This document shows, one piece after another, positions 21,746 to 34,445 of a DNA stretch of 64,000 nucleotides. A program made the translations under genes and the position numbers. Each line of letters starts with the position of its first letter. The first letter of the stretch is position 1. Location of the stretch: the NCBI GenBank assembly GCA_028455995.1, contig JABELC010000012.1, forward strand, positions 806,001 to 870,000, read 5' to 3'. Source of the stretch: Scleromitrula shiraiana. Taxonomy: Eukaryota; Ascomycota; Leotiomycetes; Helotiales; Sclerotiniaceae. The notes under the pieces are model-generated. The model worked only from the letters and a program-made list of their open reading frames with translations, was not told where the DNA came from and searched no databases.

Positions 21746-24540
21746 ATTTTGTTTTGGCTGTTGTATGATATAAAGATATTTCAAAAGATGTTGATATCAT
21801 AAATAATATTGAGAACGATAATTGATGATAATATGGGTTTGCTGTAGAGAAAAGAAATAAGAGCCCAGTTCGAGAAGATGTACCGTCTCCAAGTAATCAA
21901 TCGTTCTCACCTTCGATAAAGGTAGGGAGGGGTTGGTAGTGACGACGCAGAACAAAAATCATGTTGTAGTGAAGGTTATGTTCTGCATGAAGTAAGAACT
22001 ACCATGAGGAAGTCCAATATTACTCCTCCCAAAATGAATAGCATGTTGTAGTGATAATTTTGGTTTTAATTTATTTGCATGAAGCAAGAGCCATGAGGGG
22101 TTGGATGTTGGTAGCCATAGATATCTAGGTATTACTCTTTACTTTTGAAAGGGAAGGAGAAGTGTACTTTGAGGGGGCAGAAAAAGCATCCTGGGCATTC
22201 CCTTGATTTATGTGATAACAAAGTAAACAAAGCTACGCGGCTCTCCTTTGTGGGCGAGTGATGAGAGGAACAGAAGGGGAGAATGTAAAGATATCAATAT
22301 TATATTTGGAAGCGGTTGAAATTTGCATATTAATATCTATACTTTCATTTTCACTTTCATTTTCACTTTCACTTGTTACACTATAAATTGGTTTCATCTT
22401 TTCTTTTCTTTTTAAGATAACTAAGAACTCAGATCAAGTACTCGCTATATTATGTGCTTTAGGCTCGAACTTGCCTTCGAGAGACTCGGTAGTTCTTACA
22501 ATACTATGTACTACCCATTTCGAACCCTCAAATGACATCTCGTTCAATCCGCAAAGAATTTCATCAACGTCTCATCCATAAGAACATCATCAATCACAAC
22601 TGTGAATGCGTCTATTGTTATTTTCCCAAGATTGTTGCCGACACCAATCATTGCCAATACAATACTTTTAATATCGATGGACGTCTTCTTCACGCCCTCA
22701 AAATAACATGCACTGTCATATCCTGAAGAGCATTGCCAATCCCGAACTTGAACACTTACATTGCTACTTCTCGAAAGCATTGCTGGCTCTAAACTTGCTG
22801 TGCCTTCCAGACTGTTGTCGTCGTGTCGACACAAGGATCCTTCCTGTCATGATCGAAGCAACTACTTTTCCATCTTTCGAACTATGCCCTTGAAAACTAC
22901 TTTATCTCGACAACAGTAGTAGTCACTGTTGCCATAGGGTTTGTTACAGGCCAAGTCTTAGGTTGTCCCCACCCGAGCTTTTAGTCTCCTGCTGTTCTAG
23001 CTTATATATTTCTGGGTTGATACACTGGACGCACAATCCAACATGCTGCACTCTCTCGCACATGGAGAATTTTATCACGAAGAGGAGATCATGGAGAGAG
23101 AGGAAGCGAAAAGGGAGAGGAGCATGAAGGAAGAGGGCTAGAATTGATCAATCCACTTGATTTTTTCATTTCTGATTGGCGTGGGTATTGGTTTGCATTT
23201 GGCTCACTGCGGAGAAAGAGAGGGCGGAGAAAGAGGACAGGTTGAAGAGATTGGTGGATAGTGATAGTGGGAGTCGGAGTGGGAGTTACTGGGAGGATAG
23301 ATTGAATAGTGAGGAGAATCTTACTCTTTGTCTATTTATGTTGATACCATGGCAAGTTGGCTGAACGTGCCATTTGGAGAATGCTGAGCTTTCGAAAGCA
23401 TGGTGGTTCTCTGTTGGAGCCTTGGTATTACCCTACTAGTATTGACCTAGATTGTATGCTGTCATAACATCAGCTCTTGACCTCACATTCATAATTTTGA
23501 CCCTGCATCGGAAAGCTATGCGACAAGGAAATCTGGTATGGCAGAAGATAATGGCGTCAACTGACCATTGGAAACATTCGAGCCAATTGGAGGTAATTAC
23601 CGTAGGAGATGGTGTCTCAGATCGAAAATCGAGTAATACTTCTCTCACATATTTTAATAGAGAACTTGGTTGATTTGATAGATTTACTACGTTATTGGCA
23701 ATTATAGGAATACAGTTGCACCTGTTGAATAGCTTAGTTTTCTCTTCCTGCTATTTCATTTTCCGCTGAATCGTACAAAACATGAATGCTGTTTTGCTAA
23801 CTTATTACAATGAGTTAACTACCCTTAGATTAATCGATGTACTGCCTCAGATACCATTCGAAACAACATTTGTGCAGCAGAACCAATTGCTTCCAATCAG
23901 CTCTCGGAGGAACTCTTTACGATATCCACGATTGAACAGAAATTATGCTCCGACTGGTGACAAGACTCGAGCGGCGTTTCTTCGTTTTCACCATCAGGAG
24001 AATTCTCCGACATAATCAGCAGAAATATACAGAACTTTCTGCATTCTGCTGGATAGCTCTCTCTCATCGGCACCGCGCTTCGCAGGGCGATGGGCCATTC
24101 AGTCGTGGAGTCTTCAAGACCTAAGCTCCAGATACCACACGCAACATGCACCACATATTGCCTACACTATTGAGTGTTCTATCCGCAGATATGTGAATAA
24201 GAAACAATAGTTTGCATTCCTGCTCAATTTCCCACCCGGAGACGACGGTTTACATTAACTTTTGGCTGACCCAGACAGCAACAATCTTGCATCGCAGTTG
24301 TATTGTGGACTATTGACCGAGTTACTAATAGAATATCTGTTAAAGTTGGCCGTCTTTGTACTTAGTGTGGAAAGCCTATTACACAAGGAGATTTAACTAC
24401 ATGAACATAAATGTTGTTAATGTATAATAATAAATATTCGCATTCAAAATGCTCGAATCATACGGATTTATTCATTCTCTCTAGGTCAACTATGGATGTG
24501 CACAGAAACTTTGTATTCTATCTCATGTGAAATGGCATTT
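21746..24540. other. 2.8 kb interval with coding-like scraps
   Basis: No gene could be supported. Some pieces look like decayed or unresolved coding sequence: a minus-strand open frame at 22544-22834 with a coherent composition (SIVLAMIGVGNNLGKITIDAF); a plus-strand hydrophobic run ending in TAG at about 22980 (ENYFISTTVVVTVAIGFV); and charged fragments at 23040-23350 (EEEIMEREEAKRERSMKEE; ERAEKEDRLKRL). The promoter side of the coiled-coil gene has a CACTTTCATTTT repeat at 22340-22376. Confidence 0.35.
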
Positions 24541-24894
24541 CTATTTCCAAGTGCTCCCAGTTATCCACGATTCTATCGTCATCGACACCGTGGGTCGACT
24601 GTCCTTCTTGGGTTCCCCCACCACGAAATCCAAACTCATTCCCATCCTCCCCTTCTTTCCATATAGATTCTCGCTCTGAATCATAGGAGATTCAATTCCA
24701 TTGGATCGAAGCTTCTCGTTGACCTCTTTGAGCATCCTCTCAATTTCTGGCGACTCGAACCTCACTTTCCCTCGATACATCGCTTCATTCAATACTTTCG
24801 ATGCTTTGTAGTTTGCAATTGCATAGCTGAGGATTCTGACTTATGCGAATCTAACCACGCCGTCGTGGTTCATCAATCCTCTGATTGTGTTCAT
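24541..24894 (-). pseudogene. Small protein gene with one in-frame stop
   Basis: From an ATG at 24894 the minus frame reads MNTIRGLMNHDGVVRFA, then TAA (24843-24841), and continues without another stop for 99 codons (VRILSYAIANYKASKVLNEAMYRG ... ESWITGSTWK) to 24541. Both sides of the stop look coding, and no usable splice pair spans it (only ~24 nt would be available). The distal part has an amphipathic ESPEIERMLKEVNEKLRSNG helix. Family not recognised. It could be a recent pseudogene, an assembly error, or a shorter gene starting at the ATG at 24780 (79 aa). Confidence 0.5.
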
Positions 24895-25959
24895 GATGAA
24901 GTTTCGCTAGGGTTTTATTTGATAATTAAATGGTTATGATTGTGATCTTGGCTTGTGAATAAGGATTCGGTTTCTGTGGTGTGTAAGAAGAGAAGTGATC
25001 TTTGATTCTGATAGTTAATTTTGAAAAGAAAAAGAAAATATGTTTTGTGTGGTAAATACTAGTATATACTATGTAGTGAAGCCATCAGATGCCGATGAAG
25101 AGGTTGGAATACTAGTTGTAGGTGGGTTGGCATGAGTTGAGTCGTGACATGCTACATCAAGAGTCTCTACGTAATAGACTAAAGGAGAATTATGAACAGT
25201 GAGCTACATATGTAGCTACATGTGTACTATGTAGTTATAGATAATACCACACCTCTCATACAGACTTCTCACTCTTACCTATTGCATGATGTTTGTTAAC
25301 TAAGAAGTCTGAAGCTACATAAATAGTACTACGGCCGTAGTGCAGGTTGCGAGTTGGCTCTTAGCTCAATCTTTTTCGTCACATGGTATCAAGTTGTAGG
25401 ATGAATCGTCTGTTAGAGGTGATTTTCATATCACATTATTATGTACTTGCGTATATAATTCTTAATGTTGATATGCTTCAATATACCTAGGTCGTGCAAA
25501 AGGGGGGAATAAATGTAACTTCAAAATTACTCTTTTAGGAAATTCAAAATTGATGTGATAACGAGAGGTTGGATATTTAAACAATACACGAACTAATATA
25601 TTCTAAATGCTTGTATAGAACACATATATTCAAACACTCTTTAAGCTAAATAGGTTTTAAATATCTACGGTATATATAGATATTGAACGTAAGGATTCCA
25701 ACATTGAAATACATCCATAATATCCATGGATGATTGATTGTAGGTATGTAACTTGGATGGGAATTATTATTCAATGTTCAGAATTCCAGCCAGTCGCATG
25801 AAATGATGTCGAAAACTCTGAGGCCCATTTTATGTACACGTGATTCTCGGCTAACTAGCGCCCACGCACTTTCGAAATTTTGTGATTACCACTTTTCGCA
25901 CAGCTCGAAGTTTCAACGACGAACGACATCGACATCGACGGCCATCTTTCAACGACAAG
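24895..25959. other. Interval upstream of RPL28
   Basis: About 1.07 kb without a supported gene. It includes a run of TAGCTACATATGTAGCTACA-like palindromic AT-rich sequence around 25198-25245. It should contain the promoters of RPL28 and of the small gene on the minus strand. The 25803-26006 open frame overlaps the RPL28 first exon in a different frame and is not real. Confidence 0.45.
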
Positions 25960-26690
25960 ATGCCTACCCATTTGAGCAAAACCCGCAAGCAGTACGTTCC
26001 CCTTAATTCCATCGAGTCCGCACCACTCTCGAAATTACACAAACAATTCGATTGAGCGCGCGCGCCAACATAAAGCCCCCCTCGACGACATTGTTGGTTT
26101 GCAGATTTCAAGCTGGAGTGGAGGAATAAAATGCAATTGAAGCTGACTAGAATTTTCTGTGAATAGCCGCGGTCATGTTTCCGCCGGTAAAGGTCGTGTA
26201 GGAAAGCATCGCAAGCATCCAGGTGGTCGTGGTCTTGCTGGTGGTCAACACCACCACAGAACCAACATGGATAAATACCATCCAGGTTACTTCGGAAAGG
26301 TCGGTATGAGATACTTCCACAAGCAAGGCAACCACTTCTGGAAGCCAGTTGTCAACCTTGACAAGGTACGTTTAATTTCTATAAGATTATTGGGATTGGG
26401 AGCAAATGGAGAAGGGAAAACAGCGAAGATTGAGCGACTGGAAGAAATTTACTGATGGATTTTTCTTGTAGCTTTGGTCCTTAGTCCCAGCCGAGAAGCG
26501 TGAAGAGTACCTCTCCGGCTCCAAGAAAGACACCATCCCCGTCCTAGATCTCCTTCCCCTCGGTTACTCGAAAGTTCTCGGAAAGGGTAGAATCCCAGAA
26601 GTTCCTTTGGTTGTGCGCGCAAGATGGGTTAGCAAGGAGGCCGAGCGAAAGATCACTGAGGCTGGAGGTGTTGTTGAATTGGTTGCATAA
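25960..26690 (+). CDS. RPL28: 60S ribosomal protein L28 (uL15, L27a family)
   Basis: Three exons, 25960-25991 (32 nt), 26167-26365 and 26472-26690, give 149 aa, exactly the length of the yeast protein. Exon 1 encodes MPTHLSKTRK plus the first two bases of the His codon. The junctions restore KTRKHRGHVSAGKGRVGKHRKHPGGRG, the family signature, followed by NMDKYHPGYFGKVGMRYFHKQ, LDKLWSLVPAEKR, the SGSKKDTIPVLDLLPLGYSKVLGKGRIP block and the C-terminal AERKITEAGGVVELVA. A component of the large ribosomal subunit. The long first intron (175 nt) directly after a very short first exon is typical of fungal ribosomal protein genes. The exon-2 open frame on its own would miss the real start. Confidence 0.97.
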
Positions 26691-26970
26691 ATGGGAAAAA
26701 TCATAGCGAATGGATGTTAGGCTTTTCTCAATACATGAATGGCTTCTGCGGATGGGAGTTCTTTATGAATGAAAAGGAGACTTGAAACCAATTTTTATGG
26801 GATGTGAATTGATTTTTAATGATTATGGGTGCTATTTGTGGTATCTCGAAAACCATCATGTCAGAAATTTACGACCGTACTACCCGGTATGCTAATATGT
26901 ACAAATGAACATTGTTGGCAAATTCTCGACCATACTCCATACCAAACCGAAAACGCCAGAACATCATACC

Positions 26971-28471
26971 TCATGGTTGAATCATACTGATCTCATCCTC
27001 ATCTTCGTCTTCATCTTTGATCTCGTTGTTAATATCAACTTCTTCCACTTCCCTGAGAAACTCGTGATTTAAAGCTTCCTCTGCACTAATACGTTTGTCT
27101 GGGTCAAGTTCCAAACAACGTTCCAAAAATCGGACAGCCAGCTTCTCCTCATCTGATAAAGGATCATATCCACCTACATCTGGATCGTTTCTGCAAGTGG
27201 ACCACAAAATGATTTTCTCGAGAGTGAAACCAGCCTGACCAATCGTAGGTATGTTCGTTTCAAACACGGTCCCGTGAAGGTATGCGCAGCTCTTCATCGC
27301 CCTACTTCCAAAAATTGTAGCGATTTCAATCATTGCCTCGACATCATCGGCCGAGTTGAAGAATGGAAAGCGTTTGGAAAGTATGGTCAGTAGTATAACC
27401 CCAGCAGACCAAATGTCGATTTTGGTCCTCTGCTCAGTGCACTTGAACAGTACTTCAGGTGCTCGAAATCCTCTAGTTCCAGCACGATTCGCACGTCTGG
27501 ATGGGCGACTGTCGTTTTTGGGATATCCGGACGAAGGAAGGTTCTGGATAGCCACACTATTGGCTAATTTAAGTCTTCGCTTCTGTTCACTGGCTGTGCA
27601 GAGACATGATCTGCATTCTTCTTCTTCTCGTTCTGCCAGTCCGAAATCCACGAGCACACCTCTTTTCTTATCCGGCTCGTAGAGGAAGTTCGTAGGTTTT
27701 ATATCTCTGTGTAAAATGCCTTGAGCATGCACAGCTTTGAGAGCGGTGAACAGTGATCGAAAATAGATTTTCATATCCGACACCTTCATTTTCCTGAAGT
27801 ATTCTCTGAAATCGGTATGTCGAAAGTATGGTAACACAGCAACAACCTGATCTGTATGTCTGAATGCTGTGATGAGTGGACAGACCGAGTCGCATCCTCG
27901 GAGGTCATTGAGTAGTTCGATTTCGTTAAGGATTCGGGTCGGACTGCTTGTAACATAGATCTTTTTGATAGCAACATATTTCCGCGTCCTTCTCTGAGTT
28001 GTTTCATTACGCTTCTTTACAGAAGGTGATAGCCATGGGGAGCGTTCTGTTTCATCTAAATCCCATTCGTTGTGGTAATGCTCGTAAAGGAGATCTTCTG
28101 CTTTATAGACTGTAGAAAACGTTCCTATATGGTGTAAGTGAATGCTTCAACCCGGGGGTTGTTTACTTACCCTCGCCAATCCTATTTATCAGCCGAAACC
28201 TCTCTTTAATTCCTTTGAAAGTTTCTTGGAATTTGATAATATCTTCCGCAACTCCAGGACTGACAGCATCTTCACTCTCAGTCGAGGATTCGGAATAATT
28301 ATCATGAAAATCTTCCTCATCTTCCTCATCCTCCTCATCTTCCTCGTCTTCACCTCTTGATTCCTCATTATCATTCCCTTCTTCATCCATTGATTCCTCT
28401 TCTTCCTTCAGCTGGTCATTGTGAATTTCGAAAGCTCTTGCGTTTGCTTGTCGAGATCGTATAGTAGACAT
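26971..28471 (-). CDS. CDC7: Cdc7-type protein kinase (DDK catalytic subunit)
   Basis: Two exons, 28471-28171 and 28124-26971, joined over a 46-nt GTAAGT intron (phase 1), give 484 aa. The N-terminus has a strongly acidic run (EDEEDEEDEEDEED, about residues 40-55). Kinase features: IGEGTFSTV glycine loop (97-105, split by the intron), VAIKK with Lys154, a ~40-residue insert before it, LHRDIKPTNFL with Asp241, LVDFGLA with Asp260, then a ~60-residue insert rich in Cys/Lys/Arg before GTRGFRAPE (APE near 322-324), which is characteristic of the Cdc7 family. KIDIWSAGVILL and ELDPDKRISAEEAL follow. The C-terminus is again acidic. With Dbf4, Cdc7 phosphorylates Mcm2-7 to fire replication origins. 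Divergent from CND1. Confidence 0.93.
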
Positions 28472-28847
28472 TTTGGTGTACCGGGAAGGAGTACTTGGGT
28501 AGGTACACTGAGGTCTGATAAAGGAATAATCAAAAACACATAACTGCACAAAATTGAGAGCCGCAATTGCTTATTCCAGCCCTGTAGAATTAATCAACTA
28601 TTTATTTAACTTTGGCTTTAAAGGTTTTGGCGGGGCTTGCTCGCGGTCAAATGGCGTATAAAAATGAGCTAGTATTACTTAAGCAAAAAGTCAATATCAA
28701 TAAACCATCAATAAACACGTCCCCTAGCAACCGATTTATTGTAATCTTCATGCAAACAACAAAACTATATCAAACCACAACATTCGCACCAAATCTTCGA
28801 TTTATGTATTTAATAGCGTTCATAAATAAAACGCTATTATCGACAAT
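28472..28847. promoter_or_regulatory. Shared CDC7/CND1 intergenic promoter region
   Basis: 376 bp between divergent start codons of two cell-cycle genes. No MluI-box (ACGCGT) was seen. The open frame at 28612-28860 overlapping the CND1 start is not supported. Confidence 0.45.
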
Positions 28848-31800
28848 ATGGGTTCGATAGATTTCGACATCAATGATGCTCTTAAACATTATATGAGCGA
28901 CCCCGCAACCGTTGCGACTCCAGAAGCAGATTCTAATCTAATCGATTGCGAAAATGACCCCGAATCGCTCACGAATTCTTTAGTCAACAGCGTGTTAAAT
29001 CCAATCGTGGATTCTGTGGCGGAGAATCCAGATGCTATAACAAGAAGTTCTTCATTTGATTCTTTGCAATTTTTGCTAAAGTGTGTCCCAGTTTGTTCTC
29101 AATCTACTCAAAACTACCCCACCGAACCAGATTCTGAACTCTTCAAACTCTCTAGATCATCTTCCGCACTTCCTGCGCATGCCCTCAGTAAGATCTTTGA
29201 TCTAATCATTTCCGGACTTTCCGCCGAAGCAGATATCATTCATAACGATCTCGAGACGGACGAACAAGAATTAGTCGCCCATCATAAACAACTACTAGAG
29301 ATTTTTGGATTCTTATTACAATGGACGATCGCGGCGGTGGAAACCAAAGCGGCAGAGAAGCCGACATCTGCTCCAGTAGCTCGTGGAAGAGGCAAGGCCT
29401 CCAAAGCCAAAGCAAGTGCAAAGGATGGAAATTGGGATTCAGCTCCCCAGTTACAAATAGCTCTTGACACTATGTGCAAAGTACTAAAGTTAAAGCTCTC
29501 GAAGATTTTCCTAACAACATCTGAAAGAGATACTTTTATTAGTCTATTCACAAGGCCTGTATATATGATACTAGAAAGTGAGCAGAGAGTCAAAAACACC
29601 GCGATTCGAATGCACGCTTTCAAAGTATTATGTATAGCCGTGAAACATCACGGTCATGGTTATGGTAGGTCTTTTTACGGGAAACTTGATCTTGTTTTAG
29701 CTGACATAGATTTGTAGCCGCACAAATATCGATCGTTCAGAATTTGACTTACTTTGAACATCTGGCAGAGCCCATGGCCGAGTTTTTGCATATTCTAGCA
29801 GAGCAATATGACTACCCGCAATTATCAGATGAAATCATAAGGGAACTCAGCAACAAAGAATTTAACAGTAACGATACCAAGGGCCCGAAGTCGGTGTCAT
29901 CCTTTATTGTAAAGCTTTCCGAGCTTGCTCCCAGGCTTGTCATCAAACAAATGACAATGTTAGCGAAGCAATTAGACAGCGAGTCTTACGCAGTACGATG
30001 TGCTCTTATCGAGATTTGTGGAAACCTCGTCGCGGATTTGAGCAAACAAGAAGAGCGTGGTGATAACCACAAGTCTCAATTGAATGCATTTTTTGACGTT
30101 CTTGAGGAGCGCTTCTTGGATATTAACCCATACTGTAGGTGCAGAACTATTCAGGTTTACATCAAGCTTTGTGAGCTTGAGCAGAAATTTCCCAAACGAC
30201 GACAGAGGGCAGCGGAATTGGCAGCGCGAAGTTTAGAAGATAAGAGCAGCAATGTCCGCCGGAATGCTATCAAGCTTCTTGGAACCCTAATCAAAACTCA
30301 CCCGTTCAGTCTCATGCATGGGTCTCAACTGAATTACAAGGAATGGAAATCTCGGCTAGAAACTGTTGACGCGGAATTAAATGCCCTGAAACCTCCAGCA
30401 GAGGCAGCTGGGCTGGCTGATACTACTAGGGCAGAAGTCGACACCGCATTATTGGACGATGCTACGCAAATCGAATCAGACTCACCACAAAAGCCTCGGC
30501 AGCCTATGAGCGATGAAGAAAAGATCGCAGCAATCAAAAAGGCACAAGAGGAGGCTGCAACTTCTGAAGCTATCAACAAATTAACCTTGACTAGAAGATA
30601 TTATGTCGAGGCACTCAAGTTCATTGAAGTTTTACATGGAGCTACAAGCATCATTTGTCAACTATTAGGTTCCAAGAATAAGAGTGAAGTTATCGAAGCT
30701 ATGGATTATTTTGAAATCGGCGATGCTTACAACATTGAACAGAACAAGCTTGGGATCCGGAGAATGTTGCGTCTTATTTGGACTAAAGGCAATAGTGATG
30801 AAGGAAAAGGCGTCCAAAACCACCTGATTGATTGTTACAAGAGATTGTTCTTCGAGGCTCCCGATTCATACAATAGTAATGATGCGGCCAATTATATTGC
30901 CCGTAACATGATCAGTTTGACTTTCGGAGCAACACCTGCGGAATTGACTTCTCTTGAACAACTATTGGCTACTATGATCAAAGCAAATCACGTTTCGGAT
31001 CTTGTGATATCAAAACTCTGGCAAGTTTATGGAGTCCAGAAACGAGAGATATCGAAGAGTCAAAGACGAGGATCTATCATTGTTTTGGGTATGCTTGCTA
31101 CAGCAAAACCGGAAATTGTGGTTGGAGAAATGGAAACGATGCTTCGAATTGGATTGGGAAGCCTTGGTCGGTCAGATTTACAACTGGCTAAATATACCTG
31201 CATAGCACTCAGACGAATCAATCCAACAGGAAGGCAAGCGATCGCACATACTTCAAAATTAAGTAATGAGCACGCTGTTCTTGGGAAGCTAGCAGCCATT
31301 ATTGAAGTACAATCCGATAACAAGGAATGGTATGGTGTTGCGGAGCAAGCGATCAGTGCTATTTATGCATTATCGAAACACCCAGATACTCTTTGTTCGG
31401 AGATTTTACGAAGAAAAACGATCCATGTATTCCAGCGACAAGCTCAACCACCACCCCAAGATGTTGACACAGATATGATGGATACGGATATGATGGACAT
31501 AGACTCAGAGGAGCCAGAAGCGGCACCTGAACCGGTGCCCGAGCCTGTCGAAGCACAAGCATCAACCGACAACAAACAAAAAGGTGCTATTGCGTTATCA
31601 CAACTTCTGTTCATCGTTGGCCATGTTGCTATTAAGCAAATTGTTCATCTTGAGCTTTGTGAGCTAGACTTTAAACGGAGGAAAACCGACGCCGAAAAGA
31701 ATAAATCAGCTGCCGAGACCCCAGCCGATAAAGCTGCAAAGGAAGCTGCTGACGATTTGGATATGATTGGAGGAACCACGGAAGATGACTTCACAGAAGC

Positions 31801-32652
31801 AATGGCACATATTCGAGAACGTGAGCTATTGTACGGACAGAATTCTCTGCTATCAAACTTCGGACCTTTGGTAGCAGAAATCTGCTCAAATAACACAACC
31901 TACAAAGACCGCAATCTTCAAGCTGCAGCTACCCTCTGCTTGGCAAAACTTATGTGCGTCAGCTCAGAATACTGCGAGACAAACCTTCCTCTCCTCATTA
32001 CAATCCTCGAGCGTTCGAAAGATCCAATCATCCGATCTAACGTGGTCATCGCACTCGGTGATATGGCTGTATGCTTCAACCATCTCATTGATGAAAACAC
32101 CGATTTCCTCTACCGAAGATTAAACGACAAAGACGCAAGCGTAAAGAGAACGTGTTTGATGACACTCACTTTCCTCATTCTCGCAGGTCAAGTAAAGGTT
32201 AAAGGTCAATTGGGAGAAATGGCTAAATGTCTAGAGGACGACGATAAACGTATTGCGGACTTGAGTCGAATGTTCTTTACTGAATTGAGCACTAAGGATA
32301 ATGCTGTTTACAATCATTTCGTCGATATGTTTAGTTTGTTGAGTGCGGAGAAGGAATTGGAAGAGGATGCTTTGAGGAGAATTATCAAATTCTTGGCTGG
32401 GTTTATTGAGAAGGTTCGTCTGAAACCCACAATCGACTCGAGTCACTTATGGATATTTTATATACTAATAAACATGAATAGGATAAACATGCTCGTCAAC
32501 TAGCGGATAAATTGGCGGCGAGATTGGCTAGATGCGAGAGTGAAAGACAGTGGAATGATGTGGCTTATGCATTGAGTTTGTTACAGCATAAGAATGAGGA
32601 TATTACGAAGTTGGTTCAGGGTGGGTTTAGGGTTGTGCAGGCTAGTGCTTGA
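28848..32652 (+). CDS. YCS4: Condensin complex subunit 1 (Cnd1/Ycs4/CAP-D2)
   Basis: Three exons, 28848-29664, 29718-32413 and 32482-32652, with GTAGGT and GTTCGT donors, give 1227 aa. The N-terminal ~300 residues match the Cnd1 N-terminal domain (FDINDALKHYMSD start; DSLQFLLKCVP; RMHAFKVLCIAVKHHGHGYA across intron 1). HEAT-type repeats follow: EICGNLVADLSK, CRCRTIQVYIKLCELEQKFP, NVRRNAIKLLGTLI. An acidic low-complexity linker (DMMDTDMMDIDSEEPEAAPE, residues ~855-880) precedes the C-terminal condensin domain (RNLQAAATLCLAKLMCVSSEYCE, SNVVIALGDMAVCFNHLIDENT, DDDKRIADLSRMFFTELSTKDN, NHFVDMFSLLS). This is the HEAT subunit that, with Brn1, Smc2 and Smc4, compacts mitotic chromosomes. The last exon supplies the basic C-terminus (KHARQLADKLAARLAR). 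Confidence 0.95.
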
Positions 32653-33337
32653 GGTGGTGATGTGAATGAGGATGGGGGTATATGGTTCGGGTGATAGTGT
32701 GCCTTCGTGGAGTAGTGATACATAGGAATTGGATTGGAAAATTTGGGTACCTATCTACATAGTTGTGGATGGATGGATGGATGGGTTGATTGATGATAAT
32801 GAGTAAAAGCTGGGGATAGTCATGAATGGTTATGATTATGGCGTTTGGATTCGATTCGATTGGTGTCTATGCATTTAGATGGGCGTTGGGGTTGTATTTA
32901 TTATTTATCTGTCTGTCTGTCTGTTTATTTGCTTGCTTGTTTGCTTGTTTCTATTAATGATATCCATAGTATCCATGATGAATAAGATATAATATGATAT
33001 GATAAAATACACATGAATCCAATCCAATTGAATCCAACATCTCAAAAAACTAATATTGAACGATATTGATATACACGTTCAACTTGATGTTAGCGTTTCT
33101 CGGATAAATAGTCATACTATGAACAATACCCCCAGGCTAGGCTGCTTGCTTGCTTGCTTGATTGCTTGCTTGATTGCTTGATTGCTTGCTTGCTTGCTTG
33201 TTCGATTGCTGGCTGGCTGGCAGGTGTCCTGTCCTGTTCTAGGGTTGTATGTAGATCGGGGATACTAGTCGACTAGTCGGGTTATGAGATGAGATGAGAT
33301 GAGATGAGATGAGCGGACTCGGAGGGTAACTAGGGAT

Positions 33338-33362
33338 GGGGGGGGGGGGGGGGGGGGGGGGG
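33338..33362 (+). repeat. Homopolymer run of 25 G
   Basis: Uninterrupted G run directly after an ATGAG pentanucleotide tract. Potential G-quadruplex on the plus strand. Its exact length is error-prone in sequencing. Confidence 0.8.
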
Positions 33363-34345
33363 TGAAATTGAGGGGTTGGATATGTGGATGTTTATGTATT
33401 TTATATATGTATGTATGTTTTTTTATAATATCATTTGGATCTATCTGGGTTTACTGATTTAAGGTTTGAATGAATTGATTTATTGATATGGAGGAGAGGA
33501 GTTGATATGGAGGAGTTGAGTTGATTGTATAACTTGAGTTGATTGTTAATTTATATTCTTATCCTGTCTTGTGCTGTCCTGTGCTGTGCTGTCCTGTCCT
33601 GTGCAATGGATGATGAATGATGAATGATGGATGGATAATGGATAATGCATTGAAATAAAATAACATGTTACACGTAGCTGCCACAAATCTCCACTTACTT
33701 GAATATATATTCTATATAGAATACATAGAGTAGAATATTGCCGGTAAATAGATAGAATTATCCATTCATCATTCATCCATCTATCCATTCATTCATCCAT
33801 CTGTGAAACCCGAAAATCAATATTTAGAATTTCCGGTTGAAGATAGATTAGCAGGTAATGTGTGCGACTGGTTTCTATTTTATTCTGGGATCATTATGAT
33901 ATTATTGTGTTTGTAGAGATCGTTATGTATGCGTGTATGTGTGTGTGTGTTTTGATTCTGATTTGAGTCTCTTGAGAGTATGTATTATGTACTATATATG
34001 TACTATATATGTATTATATATTTATATACCCAATATAGGAATTTTCCATGCAGAAATCTTTGACGTGAGAGTTACGGCTGGGTATTTGGGAATGAGATGG
34101 GAATCAGCCCTACTTAACTGTCCGTTCAGCCGCATCCGCAGACAGACAGACAGACAGACGACGAAGAAAGTAAAAATTACAATAATATTCTAGTACAACG
34201 GAAATAATATACCATCATACATCATTTTCATAATACGAGTATCGAGGTTCTAATGCGTAATATATATATATATGATATGATATGTAGATGGTAAGCTTTG
34301 GTCAGGAATTGGCATGAGACTGTTGTAACTGTACTTGCTGTAATG

Positions 34346-34445
34346 TAGTGTAGTGTAGTGTAGTGTAGTGTAGTGTAGTGTAGTGTAGTGTAGTGTAGTG
34401 TAGTGTAGTGTAGTGTAGTGTAGTGTAGTGTAGTGTAGTGTAGTG
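34346..34445 (+). repeat. (TAGTG)20 pentanucleotide microsatellite
   Basis: Twenty perfect tandem copies of TAGTG. On the opposite strand it appears as a Tyr-Thr-Thr-Leu-His pseudo-protein repeat, which is an artefact. The absence of any imperfect copy suggests recent expansion or active slippage. Confidence 0.9.

Noticed and set aside
25803..26111. Frames over RPL28 exon 1 on both strands
   Set aside because: Out of frame with the well-supported ribosomal protein exons.
27356..27682. 108-codon plus frame inside CDC7
   Set aside because: Shadow of the kinase on the opposite strand.
34346..34445. Tandem array as a CRISPR
   Set aside because: Units are contiguous 5-mers without spacers, in a eukaryotic genome.
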